From Roseococcus sp. SYP-B2431 (lineage in GTDB: Bacteria > Pseudomonadota > Alphaproteobacteria > Acetobacterales > Acetobacteraceae), in the NCBI RefSeq assembly GCF_004336745.1, contig NZ_SJXD01000011.1, forward strand, positions 558,001 through 622,000: DNA of 64,000 nucleotides, in the 5' to 3' direction. Numbering within the stretch: the first letter of the stretch is position 1; every line of letters starts with the position of its first letter. A program made the position numbers and the translations under genes. The notes under the pieces were generated by a model. That model was not told the DNA's origin. It searched no databases and saw only the letters and a program-made list of their open reading frames with translations. Below, piece by piece: positions 50,144 through 58,692 of this stretch.

Positions 50144-51685
50144 TCACGCCCGGCTGAGGGCGGCCGCGTCGAGGTAGATGGCCTCCAGCTCGCGGCACAG
50201 CGCCACCGGGTCGCAGGCCGGGCTGGCGGCGAGCGCGGCGCGCTGACCGGCACGGCGCTGGGCGAGACCTTCCGGCTCCCGCGCCAGGCGCGCCGCCAGC
50301 TCGACGAAGCCCGCCCCATCCGCCGCGACATACTCGCCCAGCCCGGCCGCCATGAGGATCGAGCGGCTCGTGCGCCCGGCCCAGCGGTCGCCGATCGTGG
50401 TCAGCACCGGAACGCCCTGCCACAGCGCCTCGGCCGTGGTGGTGCCGCCATTATAGGGAAAGCTGTCGAGGGCGACGTCGAGGCGGGCATAGGTCCGCAG
50501 GAAGTCGTCATGCGTGCCGCTGCCTTCGAGCGCGATGCGGTCGTCCGATACGCCCCGGGCGGCAAGGCGCGACAGCAGGTCCGCCCGGTTCGAGGCCTGG
50601 TCGAGCGCGCGGTTGCGCAGCAGCAGCCGTGCATCGGGTACGGCCCGCAGCACGGCCGACCAGGCCGCGATCGTTGGATCCGTCAGCTTGTAGGCCGAGT
50701 TCAGGCTGCCGAAGGTGATGTGGCCGGCCTCCAGGCAGGGCGGCGGGGCGACCGGCGGGGTCGGGTAGAAGACGTCGAAGGGCAGATAGGTCTGGGCGAC
50801 GCGGCGGATGGGCTCGCTGCAGAACGCCTCCTCCTCGGGCGGGATGCTCCAGCGATCGCCGACCAGGGCGTCGAGATGGGGCAGGCCGGTCGTGCCGTAC
50901 ATGCCGTTCCAGGCGACCTGCACCGGCGCCGCGCGGTGCAGCAGGAGCGACAGCCGCGCCTGATGGCTATAGCCGTTGAGGTCCACGAGCACGTCGATCC
51001 CGGCCTCGGCGAGGAGCCGCGCCAGCTCGGCATTGGGCAGGCCCCCGACCTCCCATATGCGGTCGTCGGGATGGTCGCGATAGCCGGCCTCGGCACAGGG
51101 CGGCGGGCCGTCGGCGATGAGGTGGAGCTCGAAACGGTCGCGGTCATGTGCGTTGAGCACGCCCATGTACATCTTCATCCAGTTCCGCTCGTGGAAGAAG
51201 GCGCCGTAATAGGCGAGGCGCAGCTTCGCGCCGGGCCGATGCGCCGGCGCGAGCGGCGTGACGCCGGCCGCCTCGGCCTCCGCCCAGTGGCGCCGGATCT
51301 CCAGGATCGCGGCATTGCCAAGCTCCGGGTCGCCGGGCACGATCACGGCGAGGCTGCGCAGCGCCGCGGCGCGGGTGGTCGCGTCGCCCTCCCGCCACGC
51401 CCGGGCGTATTCGCGCACGGCCTCCGAGACATGGCCGATGGCGAAGAGCGCCTTGGCGAGGTTGACGCGCAACCGCGCCTGCTCCGGCCGCAGCCGCAGG
51501 GCGCGCCGCCAGGCCGGGACGGCTTGCCCGTATTCCAGGCGCGAGGCCGCGGCATGGCCCAGCCCGTACCAAGCGTCGAAGCTCTCCGGCTCCGTGGCGA
51601 GGATGGCCTCATAGGCCAGGATGGCCTCGCGCGTGCGGCCCGCGAGATGGTGCTGGTCGGCCTCGGCGAGGCTGGTCTGGTCCAT
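50144..51685 (-). CDS. TPR-containing O-GlcNAc transferase-like (SPINDLY/GT41) protein
   Basis: A 513-residue cytoplasmic protein. Residues 1-110 form about three TPR repeats (YEAILATEPESFDAWYGLGHAA, quoted in core as SFDAWYGLGHAA; ARLRVNLAKALFAIGHVSEA). The rest is a GT41 catalytic region: LRLAYYGAFFHERNW, DVLVDLNGYSHQARL, VQVAWNGMYGTTGLPHLD, FGSLNSAYKLTDPTI and DVALDSFPYNGGTTTAEALWQGVPV. Such enzymes add a sugar from a nucleotide donor to Ser/Thr of proteins, often flagellins or adhesins. No flagellar or adhesin gene is adjacent, so the target is unknown. Confidence 0.88.
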   Translation of the reverse strand: MDQTSLAEADQHHLAGRTREAILAYEAILATEPESFDAWYGLGHAAASRLEYGQAVPAWRRALRLRPEQARLRVNLAKALFAIGHVSEAVREYARAWREGDATTRAAALRSLAVIVPGDPELGNAAILEIRRHWAEAEAAGVTPLAPAHRPGAKLRLAYYGAFFHERNWMKMYMGVLNAHDRDRFELHLIADGPPPCAEAGYRDHPDDRIWEVGGLPNAELARLLAEAGIDVLVDLNGYSHQARLSLLLHRAAPVQVAWNGMYGTTGLPHLDALVGDRWSIPPEEEAFCSEPIRRVAQTYLPFDVFYPTPPVAPPPCLEAGHITFGSLNSAYKLTDPTIAAWSAVLRAVPDARLLLRNRALDQASNRADLLSRLAARGVSDDRIALEGSGTHDDFLRTYARLDVALDSFPYNGGTTTAEALWQGVPVLTTIGDRWAGRTSRSILMAAGLGEYVAADGAGFVELAARLAREPEGLAQRRAGQRAALAASPACDPVALCRELEAIYLDAAALSRA

Positions 51686-51734
51686 GGAGGCAGCATAGCG
51701 GCGGGCGGCGTAGGCCGGAATCCCGGGGCCTCGC

Positions 51735-52280
51735 TCAGCCTGGGAAGGGGTACTTCTCCAGGTACTTCTGGTACTCGGGCTCCACATCGATGGCGAGGCT
51801 CGCCAGCGTGCGCACCACCGCGCAGTAGAAGGCCGCCGTGACCGTCAGGTCCACCATCGCCTCGTTGTCGAAATGCTTCTGCAATTCGGCGAAGGTCTCC
51901 GGCGACATGCCGCCCGCATAGACCTCGCGCGCGCCCTTCAGCACGAGCTTCGCCAGCGGCTCCAGCCCGTTCGGCCGGCCCTCCGTCTCGGCGATCAGCG
52001 CCGCGATGTCCTCGTCGGTGACGCCGAAATCGTAGCCGATCTTCACATGGTGCGACCATTCATAGGGGGAGCGCGCCAGCCAGCCCACCTGCAGGATCGC
52101 GAGCTCGCGCAGCCGCGCATCGAGCTTCATGCCGTAGCGGATATACTGCCCGAGCCCGCTGAAGGCGCGCGCCGCGCCGGGGCTGTTCACCAGGCAGCGG
52201 TGCAGCGTGATCATGCGCTTGAGCAGCGGGCGATCCGCCTCGGCGAGGTCTTTCGGATCGAGATAAGGCAGGCGGGCCAT
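51735..52280 (-). CDS. Carboxymuconolactone decarboxylase family protein
   Basis: A 181-residue all-helical protein of the CMD/AhpD-like family. RLRELAILQVGWLARSPYEWSHHV is the conserved core (read here as RELAILQVGWLARSPYEW). This form keeps the His pair of the ExxH site region but lacks the CxxC of AhpD, so decarboxylase-like or unknown chemistry is likelier than peroxidase support. Two tandem ATGs exist; GGGAGG spacing fits the second (52280). It is divergent from the Bug gene and may belong to the same degradative unit. Confidence 0.82.
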   Translation of the reverse strand: MARLPYLDPKDLAEADRPLLKRMITLHRCLVNSPGAARAFSGLGQYIRYGMKLDARLRELAILQVGWLARSPYEWSHHVKIGYDFGVTDEDIAALIAETEGRPNGLEPLAKLVLKGAREVYAGGMSPETFAELQKHFDNEAMVDLTVTAAFYCAVVRTLASLAIDVEPEYQKYLEKYPFPG

Positions 52281-52413
52281 CATAACCTCCCAAGGATTCT
52301 TGCCGCCCAGCCTGCGGGTTCCGCGCCGGCTTGAACAGCCGCCCGCGGCACTTTGACCGATGCCGATTTCCGGCACAGATTGCTCTCCAAAGACAATCCC
52401 GAGGAAACATCCG

Positions 52414-53400
52414 ATGAGCCATCGCGACTTCCGCGCCTCACGCCGCATGGCCCTGGGCGGCGCCCTGGCCCTGGCCGCGCCGGGCCCCGCGCGCGCCGCC
52501 TATCCGGAACGCGGAATCCGGCTGATCGTCCCCTATGGCGGCGGCGGCCAGACCGACATCGTCTCGCGCGTCACGGCCGACGCGCTGCAGCAGCGGCTCG
52601 GCCAGCCCGTGCTGGTGGACAACCGCCCCGGCGGCGCCGGCAACACCGCGGCCGAGGCGGTCGTGCGCGCGCCGGCGGACGGCTACACGCTGATGATCGC
52701 GACCATGGGCACGAATAGCGGGCTCAACGCCCTGCTCTACCGCAACCTCCCCTACGACTGGGAAAAGGACTTTCTGCCCGTCGGCCAGTTCTGCTCCACG
52801 GCGCATGCGGTCGTCGTGCACCGCTCCATCCCGGCCGAGAATTTCTCCGAGCTCGTGGGCTGGATCCGCGCCAACCCCGGAAAGTTCAACTTCGCCTCGG
52901 CCGGCGTCGGCGCCAGCACGCACCTCCTGATGGAGGATATCGGCGCGCATCTCGGGCTCGACATGGTGCATGTCCCCTATCGGCAGAGCACCCAGGCCAT
53001 GACGGACCTGCTCTCCGGCCGCATCCACGCCCGCTGCATGGGGTTGCCCGAGGCCGAGACGGTGCGCAACGTGGCCAGCGTCCGCCCGCTCGCCATCACC
53101 AGCGCCGAGCGGCGCGACGCCTGGCCTGGCGTGCCCACGGTCGCCGAGAGCATCCCGGGCTTCACGGGGCTGGCGTATTTCGGGATCACCGCGCGCACCG
53201 GCACGCCGCCGGAGGCCGTCGCGCGCATCTCGGCGGCGCTGAACGAGGCGCTGGAGGATCCGCGCGTGCAGGCGGGCTATGCCCGCGTCGGCGCCGATGC
53301 CGCGCCCCGCAACACGCCCGAGGACTTCTACCGCGTCACTCGCGCCGATGCCGGCCGCTGGGGGCCCCTCATCCGACGCCTCAACCTGGTGGCCGACTGA
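52414..53400 (+). CDS. Tripartite tricarboxylate transporter solute-binding protein (Bug/TctC family)
   Basis: A 328-residue periplasmic receptor from the ATG at 52414, with GAGGAAAC upstream. The signal RASRRMALGGALALAAPGPARA looks twin-arginine-like. The Bug pattern includes IRLIVPYGGGGQTDIVSRV, DNRPGGAGNTAAE and VAESIPGFTGLAYFG. It is the first gene of a plausible catabolic operon (dehydratase, CoA transferase), two bases before the next gene. The likely ligand is therefore the dicarboxylate or branched acid those enzymes handle. Confidence 0.92.
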   Translation: MSHRDFRASRRMALGGALALAAPGPARAAYPERGIRLIVPYGGGGQTDIVSRVTADALQQRLGQPVLVDNRPGGAGNTAAEAVVRAPADGYTLMIATMGTNSGLNALLYRNLPYDWEKDFLPVGQFCSTAHAVVVHRSIPAENFSELVGWIRANPGKFNFASAGVGASTHLLMEDIGAHLGLDMVHVPYRQSTQAMTDLLSGRIHARCMGLPEAETVRNVASVRPLAITSAERRDAWPGVPTVAESIPGFTGLAYFGITARTGTPPEAVARISAALNEALEDPRVQAGYARVGADAAPRNTPEDFYRVTRADAGRWGPLIRRLNLVAD

Positions 53401-53402
53401 CC

Positions 53403-54269
53403 ATGGACTTCTTCGAGGCGATCAAGCCGGTGCAGCGCGAGTGGCTGGGCCATGTGCGCGTCACCCAGGACGACGTGTCGCCCAGCATGCTGCGGCGGAT
53501 CGCGGCCATGCTGGACCTGGATCCCGACAGCTTTCCCCGCGGCGCCGTGCTGCCGCCGCACTGGTTCGGCATGTTCTGCTGCGAGAGCGCGCGGCAGTCC
53601 GACCTCGGCCCCGACGGCCATCCCAACAAGGGCGTGATCCTGCCGCCCATTCCCCTGCCCCGCCGCATGGGCGCCGGCCGTCGCGTCCGCATCCCGGGCG
53701 AGCTTCGCGTCGGCGACGCGCTGGTGAAGAAATCCGAGGTGGCGGCCATCGAGCCCAAGCAGGCGCGCACCGGCATCCTCTGCGTGCTCACCTTGCGCAA
53801 CACCTTCGAGGTGGAGGGCCAGGTGATCGCGGTCGACGAGTTCGACGCGGTTTATCGCGAGGCCGTTCCCGCCGGCACGAAATCCCCGGTGAACCCAGGC
53901 ACGCCAGCGCCGACCGATGCGGCATGGTCGGAAGAAAAGCACCTCCCGCCCACGTTGATCTTCCGCTACTCGGCCGTGACCTGGAACGCCCACCGCATCC
54001 ATTACGACGCCGACTACGCCCGCGCCGAGGAGGGCTATCCCGCCACGGTGGAGAATGGCGGGCTGACCATGCAGCTCCTCCTCGACGCCGCGGTGAAGAA
54101 TGCGCCCGGACATCGCCTCACGGGTTTCGACGCTCGGCTGACGCGGCCGATCTATGTGGGCGACACCATCACCCTGAACGGCTCAGCCGTGCAGGATGGA
54201 AAGATGACCGCCTGGGTCGCCGACGCGGGCCAAAAGCTCTGCGCGCAGATGGAGCTGGAATTCGCATGA
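53403..54269 (+). CDS. FAS1-like/MaoC-type dehydratase (itaconyl- or mesaconyl-CoA hydratase-like)
   Basis: A 288-residue double hot-dog protein. The N-terminal hot-dog covers about 10-150; the C-terminal hot-dog holds the catalytic FRYSAVTWNAHRIHYDADYA, with the conserved Asp/His in NAHRIHYD. This matches mesaconyl-C4-CoA hydratase (Meh) and itaconyl-CoA hydratase (Ich)-type enzymes, which hydrate an enoyl-CoA to citramalyl-CoA or a related product. It overlaps the CoA-transferase gene by four bases (ATGA), so they work on the same CoA ester. Confidence 0.85.
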   Translation: MDFFEAIKPVQREWLGHVRVTQDDVSPSMLRRIAAMLDLDPDSFPRGAVLPPHWFGMFCCESARQSDLGPDGHPNKGVILPPIPLPRRMGAGRRVRIPGELRVGDALVKKSEVAAIEPKQARTGILCVLTLRNTFEVEGQVIAVDEFDAVYREAVPAGTKSPVNPGTPAPTDAAWSEEKHLPPTLIFRYSAVTWNAHRIHYDADYARAEEGYPATVENGGLTMQLLLDAAVKNAPGHRLTGFDARLTRPIYVGDTITLNGSAVQDGKMTAWVADAGQKLCAQMELEFA

Positions 54270-55468
54270 GCGGCCCGCTTGCCGGCGTGAAGGTGGTGGA
54301 CCTCACCACCGTCGTCGTCGGCCCCATCTGCACCCGCACCCTGGCCGACCAGGGCGCCGAGGTCATCAAGGTCGAGGCGCCGGGCGGCGACATCCTGCGC
54401 TACCTGGCCGCCGGGAGCCGCACGCCGGCGATGAGCGGCAAGTTCATCAACTTCAACCGCAACAAGCGCAGCATCGGCCTCGACATCAAGCAGCCCGAGG
54501 GGCTCGCGGCCATGAAGGCGCTGATCGCAAAGGCCGATGTCTTCGTCACCAATGTCCGTCCCCAGGGGCTGGAGCGGGCGGGGCTCGACTTCGCCTCGCT
54601 GTCCAAGATCAATCCGCGGCTGATCCATTGCGGCATCGTCGCCTTCGGCCGCGGCGGGCCCTACTACAACCGCCCGGCCTATGACCCGATCATCCAGTCG
54701 CTCTCGGGCGTGGCCGGCACCTTCGAGCGCGCGACCGGCGAGCCGCGCTTCGTGCCCATGGTGATGACCGACCACACCACCGGCCTCATCGCCGCGCAGA
54801 GCGTGGGCTTCGCCCTCTACCGCCGCGAGAAGACCGGTGTCGGCGAGGCCATCGAGGTGCCGATGTTCGAGAACATGGCGAGCTTCGTCATGAGCGAGCA
54901 TCTGGGCGCCTCCACCTTCGATCCGCCCGAGGGCCCCACCGGCGACATGCGCCTCCTCTCGCCCGACTACCGCCCGCTGCCGACGCTGGACGGCCACATC
55001 ACCGTGCGGCCGAACAACAACAAGCAGGCCTTCGCCTTCTTCGACGCGATCGGCCGGCCGGAGCTGAAGGACGACCCGCGCTTCCGCACCGCGCTCACCC
55101 GCACGGAGAATGCGGCCGACTACTTCACCATACAGGTCGAGGCGCTGGCCACGCGGACCACCGCCGACTGGCTGGAGATCTTCGCGAAGGCCGATGTCCC
55201 TGCCGGCCCCTACAACACCATCGACGACCTGATGGACGACCCCCACCTGAACGAGGTCGGCTTCTGGCATTTCGACGAGCATCCGACCGAGGGCCGCATC
55301 CGCCGCACCCGCGTCGCCAACACCTTCAGCGGCGGGATGCGCGAGGAGACCCTGCCCGCGCCGCAGCTCGGCCGGAACACGCGCGAGATCCTGGCGCAGA
55401 TGGGCTACGACGAGGCGCGGATCGCCGCGATGCTGGAGACCGGCGCCGCCTTCGAAGGCGCGTCCTGA
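54266..55468 (+). CDS. CaiB/BaiF family CoA transferase
   Basis: A 400-residue class III CoA transferase. The N-terminus LAGVKVVDLTTVVVGPICTRTLADQGAEVIKVE, seen here by its core VDLTTVVVGPICTRTLADQG, is typical. NFNRNKRSIGLDIK and YDPIIQSLSGVAGTFERATGEP follow; the catalytic Asp is in the PAYDPIIQ region. These move CoA between acyl-CoA and an acid. With the dehydratase and CitE-like lyase it resembles the itaconate degradation set ict-ich-ccl. It converges on a secreted Cys-rich gene with no gap. Confidence 0.9.
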   Translation: MSGPLAGVKVVDLTTVVVGPICTRTLADQGAEVIKVEAPGGDILRYLAAGSRTPAMSGKFINFNRNKRSIGLDIKQPEGLAAMKALIAKADVFVTNVRPQGLERAGLDFASLSKINPRLIHCGIVAFGRGGPYYNRPAYDPIIQSLSGVAGTFERATGEPRFVPMVMTDHTTGLIAAQSVGFALYRREKTGVGEAIEVPMFENMASFVMSEHLGASTFDPPEGPTGDMRLLSPDYRPLPTLDGHITVRPNNNKQAFAFFDAIGRPELKDDPRFRTALTRTENAADYFTIQVEALATRTTADWLEIFAKADVPAGPYNTIDDLMDDPHLNEVGFWHFDEHPTEGRIRRTRVANTFSGGMREETLPAPQLGRNTREILAQMGYDEARIAAMLETGAAFEGAS

Positions 55469-55783
55469 TCACCAGCAGCCATAGGTCCGCAGGCAGCTCG
55501 ACCGGCTCATGAGGCAGCGTTGCAGGCAGGCGGCGCGGTTCGTGGGCGTGAAGGCCGGCGCGCCGGGATTCGTGCTCCACATCGGCGGGCAGGCGAGCTG
55601 ACAGGAGCCGTGCATCGCTTCGCAGCCGGCGCGCAGCGGCGCGGCGCAGGAGCGCGGGCGGCCCGGCGCCGGCGCTCCGGCCGGCGCCTTCGCGGCGGGG
55701 CTCTCCTTCCCCTGCGCCCAGACCTCCCCCGGCCCGGGAAGCATCAGGCCCAGCAGCAGCATTCCCGCCGATCTCCATCGCAT
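55469..55783 (-). CDS. Small secreted cysteine-rich protein
   Basis: A 104-residue protein from the ATG at 55783. The signal MRWRSAGMLLLGLMLPGPGEVWA is followed by a Pro/Ala/Lys linker and a 55-residue domain with eight Cys residues (RSC, AGC, GSC, LAC, AAC, QRC, SSC, YGC), spaced mainly C-x3-C to C-x6-C. Four disulfides would fit a compact helical, stable periplasmic protein. No family is recognised. It begins on the opposite strand inside an otherwise catabolic cluster and its stop abuts the CoA-transferase stop. Confidence 0.65.
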   Translation of the reverse strand: MRWRSAGMLLLGLMLPGPGEVWAQGKESPAAKAPAGAPAPGRPRSCAAPLRAGCEAMHGSCQLACPPMWSTNPGAPAFTPTNRAACLQRCLMSRSSCLRTYGCW

Positions 55784-55885
55784 GGTCCGGCCTCCAACCC
55801 TTCCGCCCGCGGGATCGAAAGCTAGGATGGCCGGCAAGACGCGGCCATGCCCCAGCCCGCCGTCGCCATCACCGGAGTGAAGCCG

Positions 55886-56746
55886 ATGTCCACGCCCAAC
55901 TGGCGTTCCCTGCTCTTCGTCCCCGCCACCGCCGAGCGCTTCGTCGCCAAGGCGCATACCCGCGGCGCGGACGTCATCATCCTCGACCTCGAAGACAGCA
56001 TCCCGCCCGGCGAGAAGCAGGCCGCGCGCGACGCCCTGCCCGCCGCCGCGAAGACGGTGAGCCAGGCCGGCGCGCAGGTCTGCGTGCGCATTAACCGGCC
56101 CATGGAGATGTCCGTCCTGGACATCGCGGCCGCCGTGATGCCGGAGGTCTCGGTCCTCATGCTGCCCAAGCTCATGGGCGCCGAGCATGTGAAGCTGCTG
56201 AGCGAGGTGGTCGCGTCGCGCGAGGCGCTGCTGGACCTGCCGCGCGGCCACACCCGCTTCATCGGCGTGGTCGAGACGCCCCAGGCCCTGCCGCAGCTGC
56301 ACGCCATCGCCCATGCCGATCCGCGCATGGCCGCCCTCGGGGTCGGCAGCGAGGATCTCTGCACCGAGATGGAGGCGGTGCCCGGCGGGGACAGCATGTA
56401 TGTTTTCGGGATGATGGTCGTGGCCGCGGCGCGCGGCGCGGGCATCCTGCCCATGGGCTCGGTCGGCGCCTTCGCCGATTTCTCGGACCTGGACGGCTAC
56501 CGCGCCTCGCTGCGGCGCTCGCGCGGGCTGGGCTTCGGCTGCACGGCCTGCATCCATCCGCTCCACGTGCCCATCATCAACGAGGAATACGGCCCCTCGC
56601 CCGCCGAGGTGGACCGCGCGCGCAGGCTCGTCGCGGCCTTCGAGGAGGCGCTGGCCCAGGGGCTGGGCGCGGTGGCCTTCGAGGGCGCGATGATCGACCT
56701 GCCGGTGGTGGACCGCGCGCGGAAGGTGTTGGCCCGCGCGCGATGA
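55886..56746 (+). CDS. HpcH/HpaI aldolase / CitE-like CoA ester lyase
   Basis: A 286-residue TIM-barrel lyase; start chosen at the ATG with GGAG eight bases upstream, since 55847 has none. Signature LLFVPATAERFVAKAHTRGADVIILDLEDSI (core LDLEDSIPPGEK) with the metal-binding Asp/Glu, VRINRPMEM, LMLPKLMGAEHV and GVGSEDLCTEM are CitE/citramalyl-CoA lyase features. It would split (S)-citramalyl-CoA or malyl-CoA to acetyl-CoA/glyoxylate or pyruvate. It completes the CoA-transferase/hydratase/lyase set. It overlaps the next gene by four bases. Confidence 0.87.
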   Translation: MSTPNWRSLLFVPATAERFVAKAHTRGADVIILDLEDSIPPGEKQAARDALPAAAKTVSQAGAQVCVRINRPMEMSVLDIAAAVMPEVSVLMLPKLMGAEHVKLLSEVVASREALLDLPRGHTRFIGVVETPQALPQLHAIAHADPRMAALGVGSEDLCTEMEAVPGGDSMYVFGMMVVAAARGAGILPMGSVGAFADFSDLDGYRASLRRSRGLGFGCTACIHPLHVPIINEEYGPSPAEVDRARRLVAAFEEALAQGLGAVAFEGAMIDLPVVDRARKVLARAR

Positions 56747-57657
56747 CGCGCCATGCAACGGGACGCTCGCCGCCCCGTTGCTCCCCCATGGCCCAGGGCG
56801 ACATCCGCATCGGCATCTCGGGCTGGACCTATGGCGGCTGGCGCGGCGTCTTCTATCCCGAGCGCCTCGCGCAGAAGCGGGAACTCGCCTATGCGGCCGG
56901 GAAGTTCCGGACCATCGAGATCAACGGGACCTTCTACGGGCTGCAGAGGCCCAAAGCCTTCGGCCGCTGGCGCGAGGAGACGCCCGAGGGCTTCCTCTTC
57001 GCCGTGAAGGGCTCGCGCTACATCACCCATATGCTCCGGCTGCGCGACATCGAGATCCCGCTCGCCAACTTCCTGGCCTCGGGCGTGCTGCGGCTCGGGC
57101 CGAAGCTCGGCCCCTTCCTCTGGCAGTTCCCGCCGCGGATGAAGTTCGACCCGGAGCGCTTCGGGGCCTTCCTCGCCCTGCTGCCCAAGGACACGGAGGA
57201 AGCGGCCGCGCTGGCCGGGCGCCACGACGCGCGGCTCGACGGCCGGAGCTGGCTCGCGACGGAGGGCCATCGCCGGCTGCGCCATGGGATCGAGATCCGG
57301 CACGAAAGCTTCTGCACGCCGGAGTTCGTCGAGCTGCTGCGGAAGCATCAGGTGGCTCTGGTCTGCGCGGACACGGTGGAGTGGCCGCTGCTGATGGATG
57401 TCACCGCCGACTTCGTCTACGTCCGGCTGCACGGCTCGGAGCAGCTCTATACCAGCGGCTACGACGCGGCGGCGCTGGACGCCTGGGCGAAGCGGGTGCG
57501 CGCCTGGTCCGAGGGCCGGGACTCGCCGGACGGCACGCGCGCCGGCAGGCCAGCACGCGTGCGCAAGTCCGGCCGCGACGTCTTCGTCTTCTTCGACAAC
57601 GACGCCAAGGTGCGTGCCCCGGCCGATGCGGCCGAGCTGGCGCGCCGCCTGGCCTGA
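56743..57657 (+). CDS. DUF72 family protein (YecE-like)
   Basis: A 304-residue TIM-barrel-like protein of the DUF72 family. IRIGISGWTYGGWRGVFYPERL is the family start (core ISGWTYGGW), followed by EINGTFYGLQRPKAFGRW, FAVKGSRYITHMLRL, FLWQFPPRMKFDP and FVYVRLHGSEQLY. The role is unknown. The upstream ATG (56743) overlaps the previous stop in ATGA; an internal ATG at 56788 gives the usual N-terminus MAQGDIRIG but lacks a ribosome binding site. Which is used is undecided. Confidence 0.87.
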   Translation: MTRHATGRSPPRCSPMAQGDIRIGISGWTYGGWRGVFYPERLAQKRELAYAAGKFRTIEINGTFYGLQRPKAFGRWREETPEGFLFAVKGSRYITHMLRLRDIEIPLANFLASGVLRLGPKLGPFLWQFPPRMKFDPERFGAFLALLPKDTEEAAALAGRHDARLDGRSWLATEGHRRLRHGIEIRHESFCTPEFVELLRKHQVALVCADTVEWPLLMDVTADFVYVRLHGSEQLYTSGYDAAALDAWAKRVRAWSEGRDSPDGTRAGRPARVRKSGRDVFVFFDNDAKVRAPADAAELARRLA

Positions 57658-57669
57658 CCCGGAGGACGC

Positions 57670-58617
57670 ATGCTCGCCACCGCCCTGCCCTTCGGCCATC
57701 GGCTGGACGCCGCCGCCCGGGCGATGGTCCAGCCGCCCGGCCGTCCCGCGATCGACTTTTCCCAGCCGCGCGGCGAGGCCGCCCTGGTACCGCCGGACTC
57801 CGTCTCCTGGCAGGTCTTCAAGAATCCCGTGGCACTCTTCATCGGCGGCGTGACGGCCGTGATCCTGGAGCTGGCCGAGCCCGGCGTGCGCACCGGCGTC
57901 TGGGAGCATTCCTCCTTCCGCACCGATCCGGTGCCGCGCCTCCAGCGCACCGGCCTGGCCGCCATGGTGACGGTCTTTGGCCCGCGCGGCCTCGCGGAAT
58001 CCATGATCGGGGGCGTGGTCCGGATGCACGACAAGGTGGCGGGGCACACGCCGGCCGGCGAGGCCTACCGCGCCAACGACGTGAAGCTGCTGAGCTGGGT
58101 GCAGGCAACGGCGGGCTTCGGCTTCGTCGAGGCCTGGCATCGCTTCGTGCGCCCGTTGAGCCCGGCCGAGCTGGACCGGCTCTATGCCGAGGGCGCGCCG
58201 GCCGCGCGCCTCTACGGCGCCCTGGAGGCGCCGGCCAGCCAGGCGGAGCTGGAGGCGCTCTTCGAGCAGATGCGCGGCCGGCTGGAGCCCTCGCCGATCG
58301 TGCACGAGTTCCTCGACATCATGCGGCGCGCGCCCGCCCTGCCCGCCGCGGCGCGACCCATGCAGCGCATGCTGGTGCGGGCAGGGGTGGAGCTCGTGCC
58401 GGGATGGGTGCGCGAAAGGCTCGGCCTGGAGGCCCGTCAGGGATTGCGCGGCTGGGAATGGCCGGTCGTCCGCGCCGTCGCGCGCCTCGCCGACCGGCTC
58501 ATGCTGCCCTCCAGCCCGGCCGTGCAGTCCTGCCTCCGGCTCGGGCTGCCGGCCGACTACCTCTACCTTCGCCGCTGGAGCGGGATGACCGGAGGCGCGA
58601 AGGCGCCGCAGGCCTGA
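57670..58617 (+). CDS. MpaB/DUF2236 family oxygenase-like protein
   Basis: A 315-residue, mostly helical protein. The DUF2236/rubber-oxygenase (Lcp)-like signature is seen in SWQVFKNPVALFIGGVTAVILEL, with HDKVAGHTPAGEAYRANDVKLLSWV and RMHDKVAG as conserved heme-binding-region segments. Family members are heme b oxygenases (Lcp, MpaB); a substrate here is not evident. It lies 12 bp after the DUF72 gene on the same strand. A GGAGG precedes the ATG. Confidence 0.82.
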   Translation: MLATALPFGHRLDAAARAMVQPPGRPAIDFSQPRGEAALVPPDSVSWQVFKNPVALFIGGVTAVILELAEPGVRTGVWEHSSFRTDPVPRLQRTGLAAMVTVFGPRGLAESMIGGVVRMHDKVAGHTPAGEAYRANDVKLLSWVQATAGFGFVEAWHRFVRPLSPAELDRLYAEGAPAARLYGALEAPASQAELEALFEQMRGRLEPSPIVHEFLDIMRRAPALPAAARPMQRMLVRAGVELVPGWVRERLGLEARQGLRGWEWPVVRAVARLADRLMLPSSPAVQSCLRLGLPADYLYLRRWSGMTGGAKAPQA

Positions 58618-58692
58618 ATCCCTCGACAAAACAGAAGACTGGAGCGTGATGCGTGAGCGAAGGCGAACGCATCAGGCGCCAAGCGCAGCGTC

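Noticed and set aside
50053-50157. A 34-codon frame after the PEP-CTERM gene
   Set aside because: It is short, lacks a ribosome binding site, overlaps the stop of the TPR gene on the other strand and resembles no known peptide.
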